Shown: positions 26,473 to 36,415, counted from the stretch's first letter. The stretch is DNA of 64,000 bases from Oceanospirillum sanctuarii (GCF_002150805.1 NZ_MTBA01000004.1:930001-994000); one strand, 5' to 3'. Numbers and translations: made by a program. The notes: generated by a model not told the origin, from the sequence alone.

Positions 26473-29400
26473 TTAATCCAACCAGGCAAACCGATCTTTA
26501 AGTTTTACCTCAGCGATAGCTGATGTTTTGGCTCGCCTTTGCTCTGCTTGCTGAGCTGCGGCCTTCATCAGCTGACTAAATGTAGCAAAGCTCTCGGGGT
26601 GCATTTTAAACAAGGCTGACAATGCCGATGGTGTAACTTCCCAGACATTAGTCTTAACGACAGCCTTAACTTCTGTCTTTGCAAAATCGTTATCAGAGAG
26701 GATTTCAGTATTGACGGGGTCATGATGCCCCAGACGCTGAACCTCCAGCCATTGCCCATCTTTATTTTCTTCCATAACAGCAACTACGCCGGTACGAAGG
26801 ATATAGAGCGAATGATTTTGAGCGCCACTTCGCACCAGATATTCCCCAGCCTCAAACTCTTTTTCTTCCACTAACGACTCCAAATCCTTACTAAAAGCTT
26901 CGGGCAGACCTGAGAAAAGCTCATGTTTTCCAAAGTTCCGGGTATCAGTCATATCCATATGCGGCCCAAGAAAGGCTTTATGCAACTCAATGCGCTGCAT
27001 CGGAGGCAGGTAGTTAATACCTGCGGACTGAAAGTTAGCAATAATCTGACTCCAGACCTGATCAACCACCTGCATAGTCAATGCATAGTCTGTGTATGAG
27101 AAAATCAGCTTGTACTGGGCAATCCCGTCTTCCACTCCGGCAAATGGGCATTGAGGTGGCGGGTTTGTCACTACATTCGGATGCTTGTATGCAGCACTGA
27201 TAAGCAATGCCTTAACCTGAGCAACGTCATGCGCCGGATGAACACCAATCTTTAGTATCTGGCGGGTTTCACCATCATTGCTGCTGTAATTGATAATTGG
27301 AGAATCCGCTACCGGTGTATTCGGAATGCTGATTTCATGCTTAACACGGGTTAGTAGCCGGGTCGCTCGCCAATTAACATCGATCACCTGCCCTTCGTGC
27401 TCACCGATTCTGACCCAGTCTCCAACCCGAAAAGGGTGCTCCAGGTTCAATGCGATCCCTGAGAAGATGTTTGAGAGATTCATCTGAACCGCCAGACCTA
27501 CAATCATTGCCAGCATACCTGAAGTGGCAAGAAGGCCTGTCAGCTTCTGGTTGTAAACAAAGGCAACAATCGCGAACAGCGCCAGCGTATAAATGATAAA
27601 GGCGACCATATTCTTGATAATACCGGGAACAGGTCTGCCTGTTTTCAGTTGCAGCGTTTGCCAGATAAAAACCTCTGCGGCTCTGACCAGAAGGATCGCT
27701 GGAATAATCCACCACAAAAGATCATAGATATGCAGTATCCACCGCTGAACATGAACCTCTAAAGTGGGAAACAGGCTGAGACTCAGCCAGGTTTCGCTGG
27801 CACTCAGTATTAATGCAGAAGAGAGTCCCAACAGCCCCCAGCGAATTCTGGCCAGCAGTATTCTTGCTCGTATTGCTTTGGTCCATATGTATCGAGAAAA
27901 GTAGATAGCCAGAAACAACCCTATACCTATCAGAGTCAGTAGCTTTGAGTGTGTTTCAGGAAGAGCATCAGCCAGCCTGAGCCCTGTCTTTTTAAGATCG
28001 ATCACAAAGTGAAACTGGGAATAGGGTACCGATGCATCAGTAATATTGATGTATTGAGGAACGCCTAAACTATCGACATTAACACTGCGCTCAAACATTT
28101 GAGCATTACTGACCTGCCAGCCGTCCAGATCATCCGTCAACAGCTGCTCTTTCACCTCATCGGTCAGGTGCTTATTTCCCGTTAACCCTAACCCCATAAC
28201 ATCAGCAGCATACAGATGACTATTTCGGTCCATCTCCAGATTTCTCAGGGAAAAGCCGATTTTGATCTGCTCCCGGCGCTCGATATCATCGATAAAGTTA
28301 TTCCTGAACACACCCTTAACTCTGAACGCCTGATAATAAATATTATTGGCTTGTGTCTTGATATAGGGTGAATTCAGGGACAACTCATCAACGGCGTTGC
28401 TGAATTTGATCTGGCTGGGATCAAAAGCCCCCCGGTATCGGAACCAAAGGGTAAAATCCAGTTCACTGGTATTGCTCTGATCATCAATCCGGCGAATATG
28501 ATGCAGCTTAACGCCGGTAAAAATAACCGACTTTTTATACATATAGCGCTCGCCAACCTGGACTATATGACCTGATTGCAACTGATGCGTCAGATCGATA
28601 ATTTTGCTGGCATCCGGGATATCGCCGTATTGTTCCAGGCCTGATACCGCGGTTTTGTCATGCAGTACGGCGATAAACATCGGCTTGATGGCATCCCCCT
28701 TTTCATCGAAGTAATTCAGCCCTGTCACACCGGATACAGCGGTTTTTGGGCTGTTTATATTCTGGAGCGTATTCAGCAAAGCACCGCGCCGCTGTTCGAC
28801 AGGGGCATCAGATTCATCAGCAAAAGCGCTCTGACTCTCAGCAATAGCTGTCACTATCACCTTGGCCGTATCGTAGCCATAAGCCGCGGTCCAATCCGGG
28901 TTATCCCGATATTTTTCCCGATACAGTTTTCTCATATCCTGAGCTGCGGCATTAGCAACATCAAAAACAATTGGAGCTGTGATATAGAGCCCGTTGCTGT
29001 AATGCCCCGGATACATTTTTTCCATTGGGAAGTTATCAAACCCGTTGAACAAAGTGCTTGAGTAGAGGGAATCCGGGCCCATTAACGGATTCTGTACACC
29101 AAGGTCTTTCAGAGCCCGGATAACCTCTATTCCTTGCCGGTCCTGAAGCGACAGAAAAATCAGCCCTGCCTTTTCGCCCCGTTTAGCAACGGCCTCAGCA
29201 ATCGCCTCGTATTGCTTAGGGAGATCAGAGGTCATATCCAGCGTATAAGATTCAATCTGCTCAACGCCATTTCTGAGCGCCTGTTCTTTAAACACTTTCC
29301 CCAGAAAAGCACCGTAACTGTTGCTCTCTGCAATAATCGTAAGTCGATCCTGATTCAGAGTTTTAGCCGCGTAATAAGCCAGAAACTCCCCTTGGCTGGC

Positions 29401-29820
29401 ATCATTAAAAATGGTGCGAAAATACCAGGGGTTATTCTTTGTGACATTTGGGTTAGTTGCGCTAAAGCTGATCGCAGGGATACGTGCCTGTTGATAGATC
29501 TGACCGGCGGCGGTGGATGTTGAGCTGTAGTTATGACCAATAACAGCAATCGCCCGGCCATCTCGTACGATTTGACGGGCAACGGCGACCGCCTGATCCT
29601 TATTATTGCCATCAACATAACGGTCAACCTGAATACGGATGCCGTTATGAGTTATTCCCTGAATCTGATTCAGATACAGTTCGACGCCATTTGTACCGGA
29701 AGAAGCTTCCTCATAAGGACTGACAACAGCAATGTGAACGGTCTGATCCGCATGCGATATGCCAGAAATAAATGAGAGCCAGAATATAAAAACAGCCGAT
29801 GTCAGTTTACCGATACGCAC
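26473..29820 (-). CDS. Periplasmic ligand-binding / MscS channel / cyclic-nucleotide-domain fusion
   Basis: This 1115-residue membrane protein has four parts. A signal peptide (cleavage after SHA, about residue 24) is followed by a type I periplasmic-binding (LIVBP/ANF-receptor-like) domain, about 27-400 (HIAVVSPYEEASSGTNGVELY, AVIGHNYSSTSTAAG, YGYDTAKVIVTAI). A second extracytoplasmic beta-rich domain (about 415-615) contains DFTLWFRYRG. Several membrane helices (about 620-770) lead to the MscS core MIVGLAVQMNLSNIFSGIAL and HPFRVGDWVRIGEHEGQV. A cyclic-nucleotide-binding-like domain (about 965-1060, GEYLVRSGAQNHSLYILRTG) is at the end. By inference it is a ligand-gated mechanosensitive-type channel with cytoplasmic modulation. 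The ligand is unknown; no transport genes are adjacent. Confidence 0.85.
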   Translation of the reverse strand: MRIGKLTSAVFIFWLSFISGISHADQTVHIAVVSPYEEASSGTNGVELYLNQIQGITHNGIRIQVDRYVDGNNKDQAVAVARQIVRDGRAIAVIGHNYSSTSTAAGQIYQQARIPAISFSATNPNVTKNNPWYFRTIFNDASQGEFLAYYAAKTLNQDRLTIIAESNSYGAFLGKVFKEQALRNGVEQIESYTLDMTSDLPKQYEAIAEAVAKRGEKAGLIFLSLQDRQGIEVIRALKDLGVQNPLMGPDSLYSSTLFNGFDNFPMEKMYPGHYSNGLYITAPIVFDVANAAAQDMRKLYREKYRDNPDWTAAYGYDTAKVIVTAIAESQSAFADESDAPVEQRRGALLNTLQNINSPKTAVSGVTGLNYFDEKGDAIKPMFIAVLHDKTAVSGLEQYGDIPDASKIIDLTHQLQSGHIVQVGERYMYKKSVIFTGVKLHHIRRIDDQSNTSELDFTLWFRYRGAFDPSQIKFSNAVDELSLNSPYIKTQANNIYYQAFRVKGVFRNNFIDDIERREQIKIGFSLRNLEMDRNSHLYAADVMGLGLTGNKHLTDEVKEQLLTDDLDGWQVSNAQMFERSVNVDSLGVPQYINITDASVPYSQFHFVIDLKKTGLRLADALPETHSKLLTLIGIGLFLAIYFSRYIWTKAIRARILLARIRWGLLGLSSALILSASETWLSLSLFPTLEVHVQRWILHIYDLLWWIIPAILLVRAAEVFIWQTLQLKTGRPVPGIIKNMVAFIIYTLALFAIVAFVYNQKLTGLLATSGMLAMIVGLAVQMNLSNIFSGIALNLEHPFRVGDWVRIGEHEGQVIDVNWRATRLLTRVKHEISIPNTPVADSPIINYSSNDGETRQILKIGVHPAHDVAQVKALLISAAYKHPNVVTNPPPQCPFAGVEDGIAQYKLIFSYTDYALTMQVVDQVWSQIIANFQSAGINYLPPMQRIELHKAFLGPHMDMTDTRNFGKHELFSGLPEAFSKDLESLVEEKEFEAGEYLVRSGAQNHSLYILRTGVVAVMEENKDGQWLEVQRLGHHDPVNTEILSDNDFAKTEVKAVVKTNVWEVTPSALSALFKMHPESFATFSQLMKAAAQQAEQRRAKTSAIAEVKLKDRFAWLD

Positions 29821-30010
29821 GCCGAAAGCCCCTTAATTCATAGGGTCACAAGAGTCCTGCAACCTTGGATGTAAAATACTTGTACATCATTCATTAAGAG
29901 ACGTCTGAAAAAACTTATTATTCTTTGAGTTAACACATACTCATAAGGAGGAGGGGGCTGAGAGACGGGATGACACAATGATTCAATCTGCATAACCTCT
30001 TTCTACGCAC

Positions 30011-30046
30011 AAAAAAGCCGGAAACAGACACGTCCATTCCCGGCTT
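30011..30046 (-). terminator. Terminator after the flavoprotein gene
   Basis: On the minus strand AAGCCGG and CCGGCTT, with partly paired flanks, form a stem followed by TTTTTT, 24 bp past the monooxygenase stop. Confidence 0.8.
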
Positions 30047-30069
30047 GTAGTTTCTATCTCAACTGACGC

Positions 30070-32004
30070 TTAGTTTTGCTCGATCATAAAATGATCAAAG
30101 AACTTAGCCAGTTCCTCATGCGCCGTTACGGGCAGGATGGTGGCAACATGCTGGTCAGGACGAACCACGACCACACAGCCATTTTTCCGATCGACACCGC
30201 GCAGGTCAAAGACGTCATTACCAACCTGAGACTGGAACACTTTCTCATAGTCATGCAGGCCGTACTTACCCTTAGCTGGCCACAGATAAGGATGCAGGTC
30301 GTGCATAGACAGATCCTGCTGCTGGAAGACCGCATAGGTATCGATGACAGAATCGATATCTGCAGCTTTCGGCGTGTATTTCACCACTGGTGAGGCGGCA
30401 TCATTCGCCAGAAAATCGATCAGCTTATAAGCATCCGACGATGTCTCGGCAGGGCTCTGCTCACCGCCAAAGACAAACAATCGCCAGCGGCCATCGGCTT
30501 TAACCAGATGCCCAAGGTGCTGAATACGCCCATCTGCCGTGCGCTGCGCTTCAGCGGAATGGAAACGCTGACCAATTTTAAAGCCCGGGGCCAGATGCTG
30601 ATTTTCCTGTCCGGTACAGATATATGACGGGTAATATTCAATGGCTGTTCCGGATACAAAGCCACTTTGGCGCTTCATAAAGGCTTCGATCTTAGCGGTA
30701 TCGACTCTTGCCTGATCCGAGTTATCGCCAGCCGCAGGACGGGTTGCCACCAGCTTTGATAGTTCACGGTCAGCATCGATCAGCTGTTGAGCAACCTTAC
30801 GACGTTCTGTTTCATAGGTGTGCAGCAGCTTAGGATCTGCTTTGCCCTGCAGCACAGAAGCCAGCTTCCAGCCGAGGTTGAAGGTATCCGGTAACGAGGT
30901 GTTCAGACCCCAGCCACCTTTCGGGCTGTGGGTATGGCAGGCATCACCAGCCACAAAGGCTCGTGGTGTCACGCTCTCAGGACTGCCAACCGGTCGGTTA
31001 TCAAAGTGCTCCGCGATACGCTGCCCCACTTCATAAATCGACCACCAGGCCACTTCTTTCACATCCAGCGTGTACGGGTGGAAAATCTTTTGCGCTTTAG
31101 CCACAAGATCCTTTTCGGTCAGCTTCACATCACTGGCACGCTTGTCCTTACCGAGCAGATCCAGCTCAACGTAAAAGCGGCACAGATAGCCGCCTTCACG
31201 GGGAATCGTCATGACTGCACCGTGATCTTTCGACTGAATAAAGCTCTTAACCCGGATATCCGGAAAATCGGTATTCAGCAGGATATCCATCACGCCCCAC
31301 GCTTTATTCGCGGAGTCGCCCTGCAGTTCAATTCCCAGACCTTTACGTACACGGCTACGGCCACCGTCACAGCCGACGATGTAACGTGCCTTAACGGTTT
31401 CAACTTTGCCGTTGCCTTCCTCATCCGTGCGCTTGAAGGTTGCGGTAACCGGGTATGCCGCCAGATCCTGTGTCAGGCTGTCATCAATCTCCAGATCCAC
31501 CAACTCGCGGCTGTAATGCGGTTCCAGCTTGGTGATGGAGTTACGCATACCATCGATCAGCAACTCATGCAGACGCGCCTGATTCACAATGCCATGGGTA
31601 AATTCAGACAGTCCGGCGCGGGCATCGGCGATCTTTTCGGTGCGTTTAATATTTTGCGGGTTGGCCGCATCAGGTTCCCAGAAGGTGTTTTGCTTCAGCT
31701 GATACGTCTCTTTAACAACCATTTCGCTGCTGTTAAAGGCTTCCATAATCTCTATCGTGCGGCATGAGATACCATCAGCACGGCCAAAAAGCAGCGGGCC
31801 CGGTGCCATATCAACAATGCAGGTTTTGATATCTTCAAACTCAGACATTTGTCGTGCCATGGTCAACCCGGCAGGGCCTGTACCCACAATCAGGACATCA
31901 ACCTGAGAGGGCAGATCAACAACAGGAGGATTCGGATAAGGTTCCCTTGCAGCGTCAGGAACCTGATAATTTCCGGGCTTAAAGCCATTGAGGTGGTATT
32001 GCAC
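30070..32004 (-). CDS. FAD-dependent aromatic hydroxylase, 3-hydroxybenzoate 4-monooxygenase/phenol hydroxylase type
   Basis: This 644-residue class A flavoprotein has the Rossmann FAD site VDVLIVGTGPAGLTMARQM, the conserved DG segment IVGCDGGRSRVRKGLGIEL, and the GD motif AFVAGDACHTHSPKGGWGLNTSLPDTFNLGWKLA. A C-terminal thioredoxin-like phenol-hydroxylase dimerisation domain (about 460-640) follows. Length and N-terminal sequence resemble Comamonas MobA (3-hydroxybenzoate to protocatechuate), but substrate cannot be fixed from sequence. The start is GTG at 32004 with AAGGAG seven bases upstream. No ring-cleavage gene is adjacent. A palindrome at 32055-32066 may be its operator. Confidence 0.85.
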   Translation of the reverse strand: MQYHLNGFKPGNYQVPDAAREPYPNPPVVDLPSQVDVLIVGTGPAGLTMARQMSEFEDIKTCIVDMAPGPLLFGRADGISCRTIEIMEAFNSSEMVVKETYQLKQNTFWEPDAANPQNIKRTEKIADARAGLSEFTHGIVNQARLHELLIDGMRNSITKLEPHYSRELVDLEIDDSLTQDLAAYPVTATFKRTDEEGNGKVETVKARYIVGCDGGRSRVRKGLGIELQGDSANKAWGVMDILLNTDFPDIRVKSFIQSKDHGAVMTIPREGGYLCRFYVELDLLGKDKRASDVKLTEKDLVAKAQKIFHPYTLDVKEVAWWSIYEVGQRIAEHFDNRPVGSPESVTPRAFVAGDACHTHSPKGGWGLNTSLPDTFNLGWKLASVLQGKADPKLLHTYETERRKVAQQLIDADRELSKLVATRPAAGDNSDQARVDTAKIEAFMKRQSGFVSGTAIEYYPSYICTGQENQHLAPGFKIGQRFHSAEAQRTADGRIQHLGHLVKADGRWRLFVFGGEQSPAETSSDAYKLIDFLANDAASPVVKYTPKAADIDSVIDTYAVFQQQDLSMHDLHPYLWPAKGKYGLHDYEKVFQSQVGNDVFDLRGVDRKNGCVVVVRPDQHVATILPVTAHEELAKFFDHFMIEQN

Positions 32005-32054
32005 GATATGCTCCTTTTACAGGCATTGAATCGATATTATTATTTTTGAAATAG

Positions 32055-32066
32055 TTAACATGTTAA
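32055..32066. promoter_or_regulatory. Candidate operator upstream of the flavoprotein gene
   Basis: TTAACATGTTAA is a perfect 12-bp palindrome about 50 bp upstream of the GTG start, in the likely promoter zone. It resembles operators of MarR- or LysR-type regulators; no such gene is adjacent. Confidence 0.4.
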
Positions 32067-32223
32067 TCTTTTGCAAGTCAACCAACTTCAAAATCTGTGC
32101 TGGTATCGAAACATCGGCTATCGCGAAAAAAACGGATGGACAGCCAATAAGAAGCATAGCCTCTGGTAGCTTTGGCTGCGTAGGCAGCTCTCCCCTATCA
32201 ATCGATATCTTTGATCGATGGGT

Positions 32224-32721
32224 TCAGTACAGGCTTTCCTGTTCAATCTCCTGCCAGGTGAGCATCAGTCTGAGATCCAGTTCCAACTGGAAGTAATCCG
32301 GCTCCATGTGCTGACACAGCTGGTAGAAACTTTTGTTGTGATCCCGCTCTTTCAGGTGGGCAAGCTCGTGTACCAGAATCATTCGGAGAAAGTCTTCCGG
32401 GCAGCGCTTAAAGCAGGGGTCGATGCGGATCTCATGACTGGCTTTTAGCTTGCCGCCATGGGCTCGGGTGATATGAGCGTTCAGCCCTAGGGCGTGGTGC
32501 AGCACACTGACTTTGGGATCGAAGATAATCTTTTTCAGTGGCGGCGCTTTTTTCATATAACGCTGCTTCAGATCCTGCCCATATCGATAGAGCTGATCAT
32601 TACTGCTGAGGTCATGTGCGCTTGGGTAGCGTTTCAGTAAATACTCCTTAAGCCTGCCCTGCTCAACAAGCTGACGAACCTGCTGCTGGATATTGTCTGA
32701 GTAACCGCTTAGATATTTCAT
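32224..32721 (-). CDS. YgjP-like (DUF45) metallopeptidase
   Basis: The protein is 165 residues from the ATG at 32721 (MKYLSGYS), close to E. coli YgjP (167). The zinc motif HELAHLKERDHNKSF gives HExxH plus a downstream His, followed by QHMEPDY. The frame is open upstream to 32919 but that part is not family-like. Family members are predicted soluble metal-dependent hydrolases; the physiological role is not established. Confidence 0.85.
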   Translation of the reverse strand: MKYLSGYSDNIQQQVRQLVEQGRLKEYLLKRYPSAHDLSSNDQLYRYGQDLKQRYMKKAPPLKKIIFDPKVSVLHHALGLNAHITRAHGGKLKASHEIRIDPCFKRCPEDFLRMILVHELAHLKERDHNKSFYQLCQHMEPDYFQLELDLRLMLTWQEIEQESLY

Positions 32722-32987
32722 AAAAACCCTGAACCCTACTTCACTTGTACCCGATCTGACATCTGGCGGAATGCCTGTTGGTAAGCTTATATCAATGGCA
32801 GGATTGTACGCCTGAAAGCCCTGATTAGGCAGGTTAGTTTCCCGGCAAACTGTATGTGGAATGTTCAGAAAACACTTTTGACGAAAAACATTCATTATAA
32901 AAACAGCTACCTGTTTCACAGTCTGTTATGCTTCATTTAAACCTCAAATTTCGAGGTGTTTTCGACCTTTCTGAGTGGACTACCCCT

Positions 32988-33977
32988 ATGGCTCACAAAG
33001 CACAGCGCCAGCACCAACTGGAACAAAAACTTCGTGCCAGTAATCGCCGTCAGCTTTTAATCGGTCTGATCTCTTTTACTGTTTTCACCTCCATTCTGGT
33101 GAGCTACGACAGCTTCGATGCCTTCTATGATTACTCCCGCAGCCATGAAGACTGGGATCTGGATGAATGGGTTCTGGGCTTGTTTGCTGCACTTGTGACA
33201 ACCGCTATCACCTTTGGCATCAGTACCTGGCGCTATAACAGTATTCTCAAGCAGGAAATTGAGTACCAGGTGAAACTTGAGCAGGAGCTGGCACAGGCGC
33301 AAAAAATGCAGTCGTTGGGTACGTTGGCAGGCGGCATTGCCCACTCAACCAACAATCATCTGCAGCCGATTCAGACTCTGAGCAGGCTGAGTAAGAAGCA
33401 GCTGCCAGATGATCATGCGCTGCAACTCGTACTGGATAAAATCCTGCTGGCATCGGAACACGCTCAGGAGGTGTTAGGCCAGCTATTGCGCTTCAGTCAT
33501 CAGGAAAACCGCGAGAAGCGCCTTTGTGATCTCAGACATGAGCTGGAACAGAACGCGACGCTCTACCACTCCGCCATTACTTATCCGGATCAGCTTAAAC
33601 TAACACTGACCGACAAGCCTTGCTCTGTTGCTCTGACCACCAGTGAAAGCGCCGATATCCTGCTGGCACTGATCACCAATGCTGAAGACAGTTACGACAA
33701 TAAAAATGGCCCGATTCATGTTGAACTGAAACACCGTCAGGATCAGGTTGAATTGACCGTTGCCGATCAGGGATGCGGGATGGATATGGCGTTACAGCAA
33801 CGTATTTTCGAACCCTTCTATACCAATAAAGCCGTGGGCAAAGGCACAGGTCTTGGCCTGTCGGTTGTGCACGGATTAGTACAACAGGTGGGCGGCAGCA
33901 TCTCTGTGGACAGTACGCCGGGGCAAGGCAGCCAGTTTACCATCCTGCTGCCGTTGTCGGCCACCACATCCGATTAA
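32988..33977 (+). CDS. Membrane sensor histidine kinase
   Basis: From ATG 32988 it has 329 residues (an in-frame start at 32928 would add 20). Two membrane helices near the N terminus (LLIGLISFTVFTSILVSY and LGLFAALVTTAITFGIS) enclose a short acidic periplasmic loop. A coiled coil leads to the phospho-acceptor box GGIAHSTNNHLQP (His about 119). The ATPase domain has NAEDSYDNKNGPI, DQGCGMD and GKGTGLGLSVVHGLV. The residue after the His, usually Asp or Glu, is Ser. The response regulator starts 30 bp downstream. Confidence 0.88.
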   Translation: MAHKAQRQHQLEQKLRASNRRQLLIGLISFTVFTSILVSYDSFDAFYDYSRSHEDWDLDEWVLGLFAALVTTAITFGISTWRYNSILKQEIEYQVKLEQELAQAQKMQSLGTLAGGIAHSTNNHLQPIQTLSRLSKKQLPDDHALQLVLDKILLASEHAQEVLGQLLRFSHQENREKRLCDLRHELEQNATLYHSAITYPDQLKLTLTDKPCSVALTTSESADILLALITNAEDSYDNKNGPIHVELKHRQDQVELTVADQGCGMDMALQQRIFEPFYTNKAVGKGTGLGLSVVHGLVQQVGGSISVDSTPGQGSQFTILLPLSATTSD

Positions 33978-34007
33978 AAATAAGAATTCTGAAATAAGGT
34001 TAATACG

Positions 34008-34379
34008 ATGAAACACATTCTGTTAATTGATGACGATGAACTGGTTCGCTTTGCGCTCTCGATGGCACTGGAGATGGCTGGCTTTAAGGTGACACAGGCA
34101 GAGCATGGCGCAGATCCTGTGATCCGTGAAGCCCTAAGTCAGGGTCTGCCCGATCTGGTCGTCAGCGATATCATTATGCCGGAAAAAGAGGGGATCGAAT
34201 TACTGATGGAGCTAAAGCGCCAGCATCCGGATCTGCCGGTTATCTGTATCTCAGGTGGCGGTCGCCTGACCAGTACCGATTACCTGTCCGGAGCTGAACT
34301 TTTAGGTGCCAGCGCCGTATTCAAGAAACCGCTGGATGAAGATCAGTTGATCGCAAAAATTAACGAACTGATCGGATAG
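34008..34379 (+). CDS. Single-domain response regulator
   Basis: A 123-residue CheY-like receiver with the acidic pair LLIDDDELV, the phospho-acceptor Asp in VVSDIIMPEKEG, the switch Ser in CISGGG and the Lys in VFKKPLDE. There is no output domain, so it probably acts by protein contact or in a phosphorelay. It follows the histidine kinase on the same strand and is its likely partner. Confidence 0.9.
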   Translation: MKHILLIDDDELVRFALSMALEMAGFKVTQAEHGADPVIREALSQGLPDLVVSDIIMPEKEGIELLMELKRQHPDLPVICISGGGRLTSTDYLSGAELLGASAVFKKPLDEDQLIAKINELIG

Positions 34380-34508
34380 ATCTGTTGGCGCCATCTGCTG
34401 TTCGGACAAACCTGATACACCTGACGTTTCATGGCTTTTGTCTATACTCAAGACTGCACTACTGAGCGCACCGCTATAACGCGCACGAATCAACGGTAGG
34501 AACAGCAG

Positions 34509-35330
34509 ATGAAATCGCTTTTTCAGCTCTCAGGCAATATCTTCAGCATCCACAAAACCTCCACCACGGCCTTGCAGATTGGCGGTGGCCTGGCACTGGC
34601 CCTCCTGACCCTTTTAGCAAGTCCGGCGGTTAAATCAGAACCCTCGTTCATCATGGCCTTCGGACGTGATCCGGACCAGGATCCCCAGTACCGCTTTTAT
34701 GCCCAAATCTATAGTGAAGCCTTCAAAGAACTGGGTTATCAGTTCAGCTACAAGGTGATGCCCAGTAAGCGCAGCTCTCTGAATGCGAATCTGGGTAAAG
34801 TGGATGGCGAGCCCCAGCGTATCGCCAGTTACAACCAGACCTACCGCAATATGGTTCGGGTTGAAGAACCAATTTTTATCAACCGGACGATTGCGATCAC
34901 ACTGAATCCGGAGATCCGCTTGAATGGTCTGGATAGTCTGAAGGACATGCCTTATCGGGTGGATTATCTGAGAGGGTCAGTCTGGAGCAGAGAAAACCTG
35001 CAACCTCTGGTGCCGGAAGATCAGCTCACCAGCGTGGATACCGCATCAATAGGACTGAATCGCCTGAAAGCTGGGCGAACCGATATTTTTATCGGGCTTG
35101 AGGTGGTGATCCATAAACAACTGCAGGATCCGGAGTTCAGAAATCTGGCTGTTCGTCAGGCCGGGGTTATCGGGCAGAATTACTCCTACCCGTTTGTGCA
35201 TAATATGCACCTTGAGCTGGCTCCCAAGCTAAACGAAGTACTGCTGCAAATGAAGAATGATGGCAGGTATAACCAATTCCTTTTTCAGAACATGCCGTAT
35301 CTGAAAGAGGTCAAACATTCCGGCCTTTGA
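34509..35330 (+). CDS. Orphan periplasmic solute-binding protein, family 3-like
   Basis: This 273-residue secreted protein has an N-terminal hydrophobic segment (GGLALALLTLLASPAVKSE) and a bilobed-type sequence (FYAQIYSEAFKELGYQFSYKVMPSKRS, VDTASIGLNRLKAGRTDIFIGLE). No permease or ATPase is nearby. It starts about 130 bp after the response regulator and could feed ligand information to the kinase, but this is only positional inference. Confidence 0.75.
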   Translation: MKSLFQLSGNIFSIHKTSTTALQIGGGLALALLTLLASPAVKSEPSFIMAFGRDPDQDPQYRFYAQIYSEAFKELGYQFSYKVMPSKRSSLNANLGKVDGEPQRIASYNQTYRNMVRVEEPIFINRTIAITLNPEIRLNGLDSLKDMPYRVDYLRGSVWSRENLQPLVPEDQLTSVDTASIGLNRLKAGRTDIFIGLEVVIHKQLQDPEFRNLAVRQAGVIGQNYSYPFVHNMHLELAPKLNEVLLQMKNDGRYNQFLFQNMPYLKEVKHSGL

Positions 35331-35369
35331 TTTAAAGCTGTTCACCTTGCCTTTCAGAACGGCAGTCAC

Positions 35370-36377
35370 TCACTCTTCAAGCAGGCAGCCCTCTTCTGCT
35401 GTGCAGTAGTAGAAGCCAAGGTAATTGATCTCCTGCTCCGGCTTCTGGCCGGATTTCAGATAGCGATACATAAGTTCCGCACTATACCGCCCCATCTCAA
35501 AGGGACGCTGTCCAATGTTGACGGTTGAAAGTTTTTTCTCCAGCGCCTCCAGTTGCATAGGTTCCGCATCTGCGGAAATTACGACGAGTTCTTCTGACGC
35601 TATCTGATCACGATAAGGCATGATTTCAGCAACATAATCCGGGGAAAACTGAGCAAACCCCGCCACAGCGAGAAAAACCGGCGGCGTAGGCTGAGACAGC
35701 ACAAACTTCAGCTGGCTCAAAGCGATATCACGCTTGCCCAAGGTATAAAAAGGACAACGGTGATACTCCTGCCAGCCATTCTCGCCATCCAGACGCTGGT
35801 TCGCATCATCACCGGACAACGCATAGCGAACACCTCGAATACGTTCATTGAGATTAGGAGTAGCATCACTGCCGGACTGCAGGCAGATCTGAGTAAGCCC
35901 ATTCTGTTTATAGCGTTTGGCGTACTCACCCAAAGCGACACCAAAATCAAAGTTATTGGTGCCAACATAGGCCAGCCGGTACTTGTGATGCTCAGGTAGC
36001 AGATCCGAGTCAAACGTAATCACCGGAATATGCTTATCCCGGGCGATACCTAGAATACGCTCGACCAGAAACCCTGAATGGGTGGTTGATATCAGTATGC
36101 CGTCGGCGTGCTCCTTGAGTACCTTTTCCACCACATTAGCCTGACTGCGAGGATTCTGATAATCCTGCGGACCATCGTAGATACAGATCAGATCATCGAC
36201 ACTGGCTGCAAATAGAAGACATCCCTGATAGGCCTGCTCGTAAAAGCTGTCATTTTTCGTTTTTCCGATCACGGCGACTTTGAAGTCTGCCATAGCAGGC
36301 TGCCACCCGAAAAACAGGCACAGAATCACAATAAGGCCCGTACAGATCTGTTTATCTGAACCCTGAACCATTTTCAT
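35370..36377 (-). CDS. Periplasmic type I substrate-binding protein (sugar/TorT-like)
   Basis: This has a signal peptide (ICTGLIVILCLFFGWQPAMADF) and a PBP1 fold similar to ribose/TorT-type proteins: FKVAVIGKTKNDSFYEQAYQG, ADGILISTTHSG, IPVITFDSDLL, YVGTNNFDFGVALGEYA and GQRPFEMGRYSAELMY. Four or more cysteines may form disulphides. The start could be ATG 36377 or a GTG at 36410, the latter only 5 bp from the divergent globin start. No transporter components are adjacent. Confidence 0.8.
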   Translation of the reverse strand: MKMVQGSDKQICTGLIVILCLFFGWQPAMADFKVAVIGKTKNDSFYEQAYQGCLLFAASVDDLICIYDGPQDYQNPRSQANVVEKVLKEHADGILISTTHSGFLVERILGIARDKHIPVITFDSDLLPEHHKYRLAYVGTNNFDFGVALGEYAKRYKQNGLTQICLQSGSDATPNLNERIRGVRYALSGDDANQRLDGENGWQEYHRCPFYTLGKRDIALSQLKFVLSQPTPPVFLAVAGFAQFSPDYVAEIMPYRDQIASEELVVISADAEPMQLEALEKKLSTVNIGQRPFEMGRYSAELMYRYLKSGQKPEQEINYLGFYYCTAEEGCLLEE

Positions 36378-36415
36378 GCTACGCTCTGAAAAAGAACAAT
36401 AAAGGCGCACTTATT

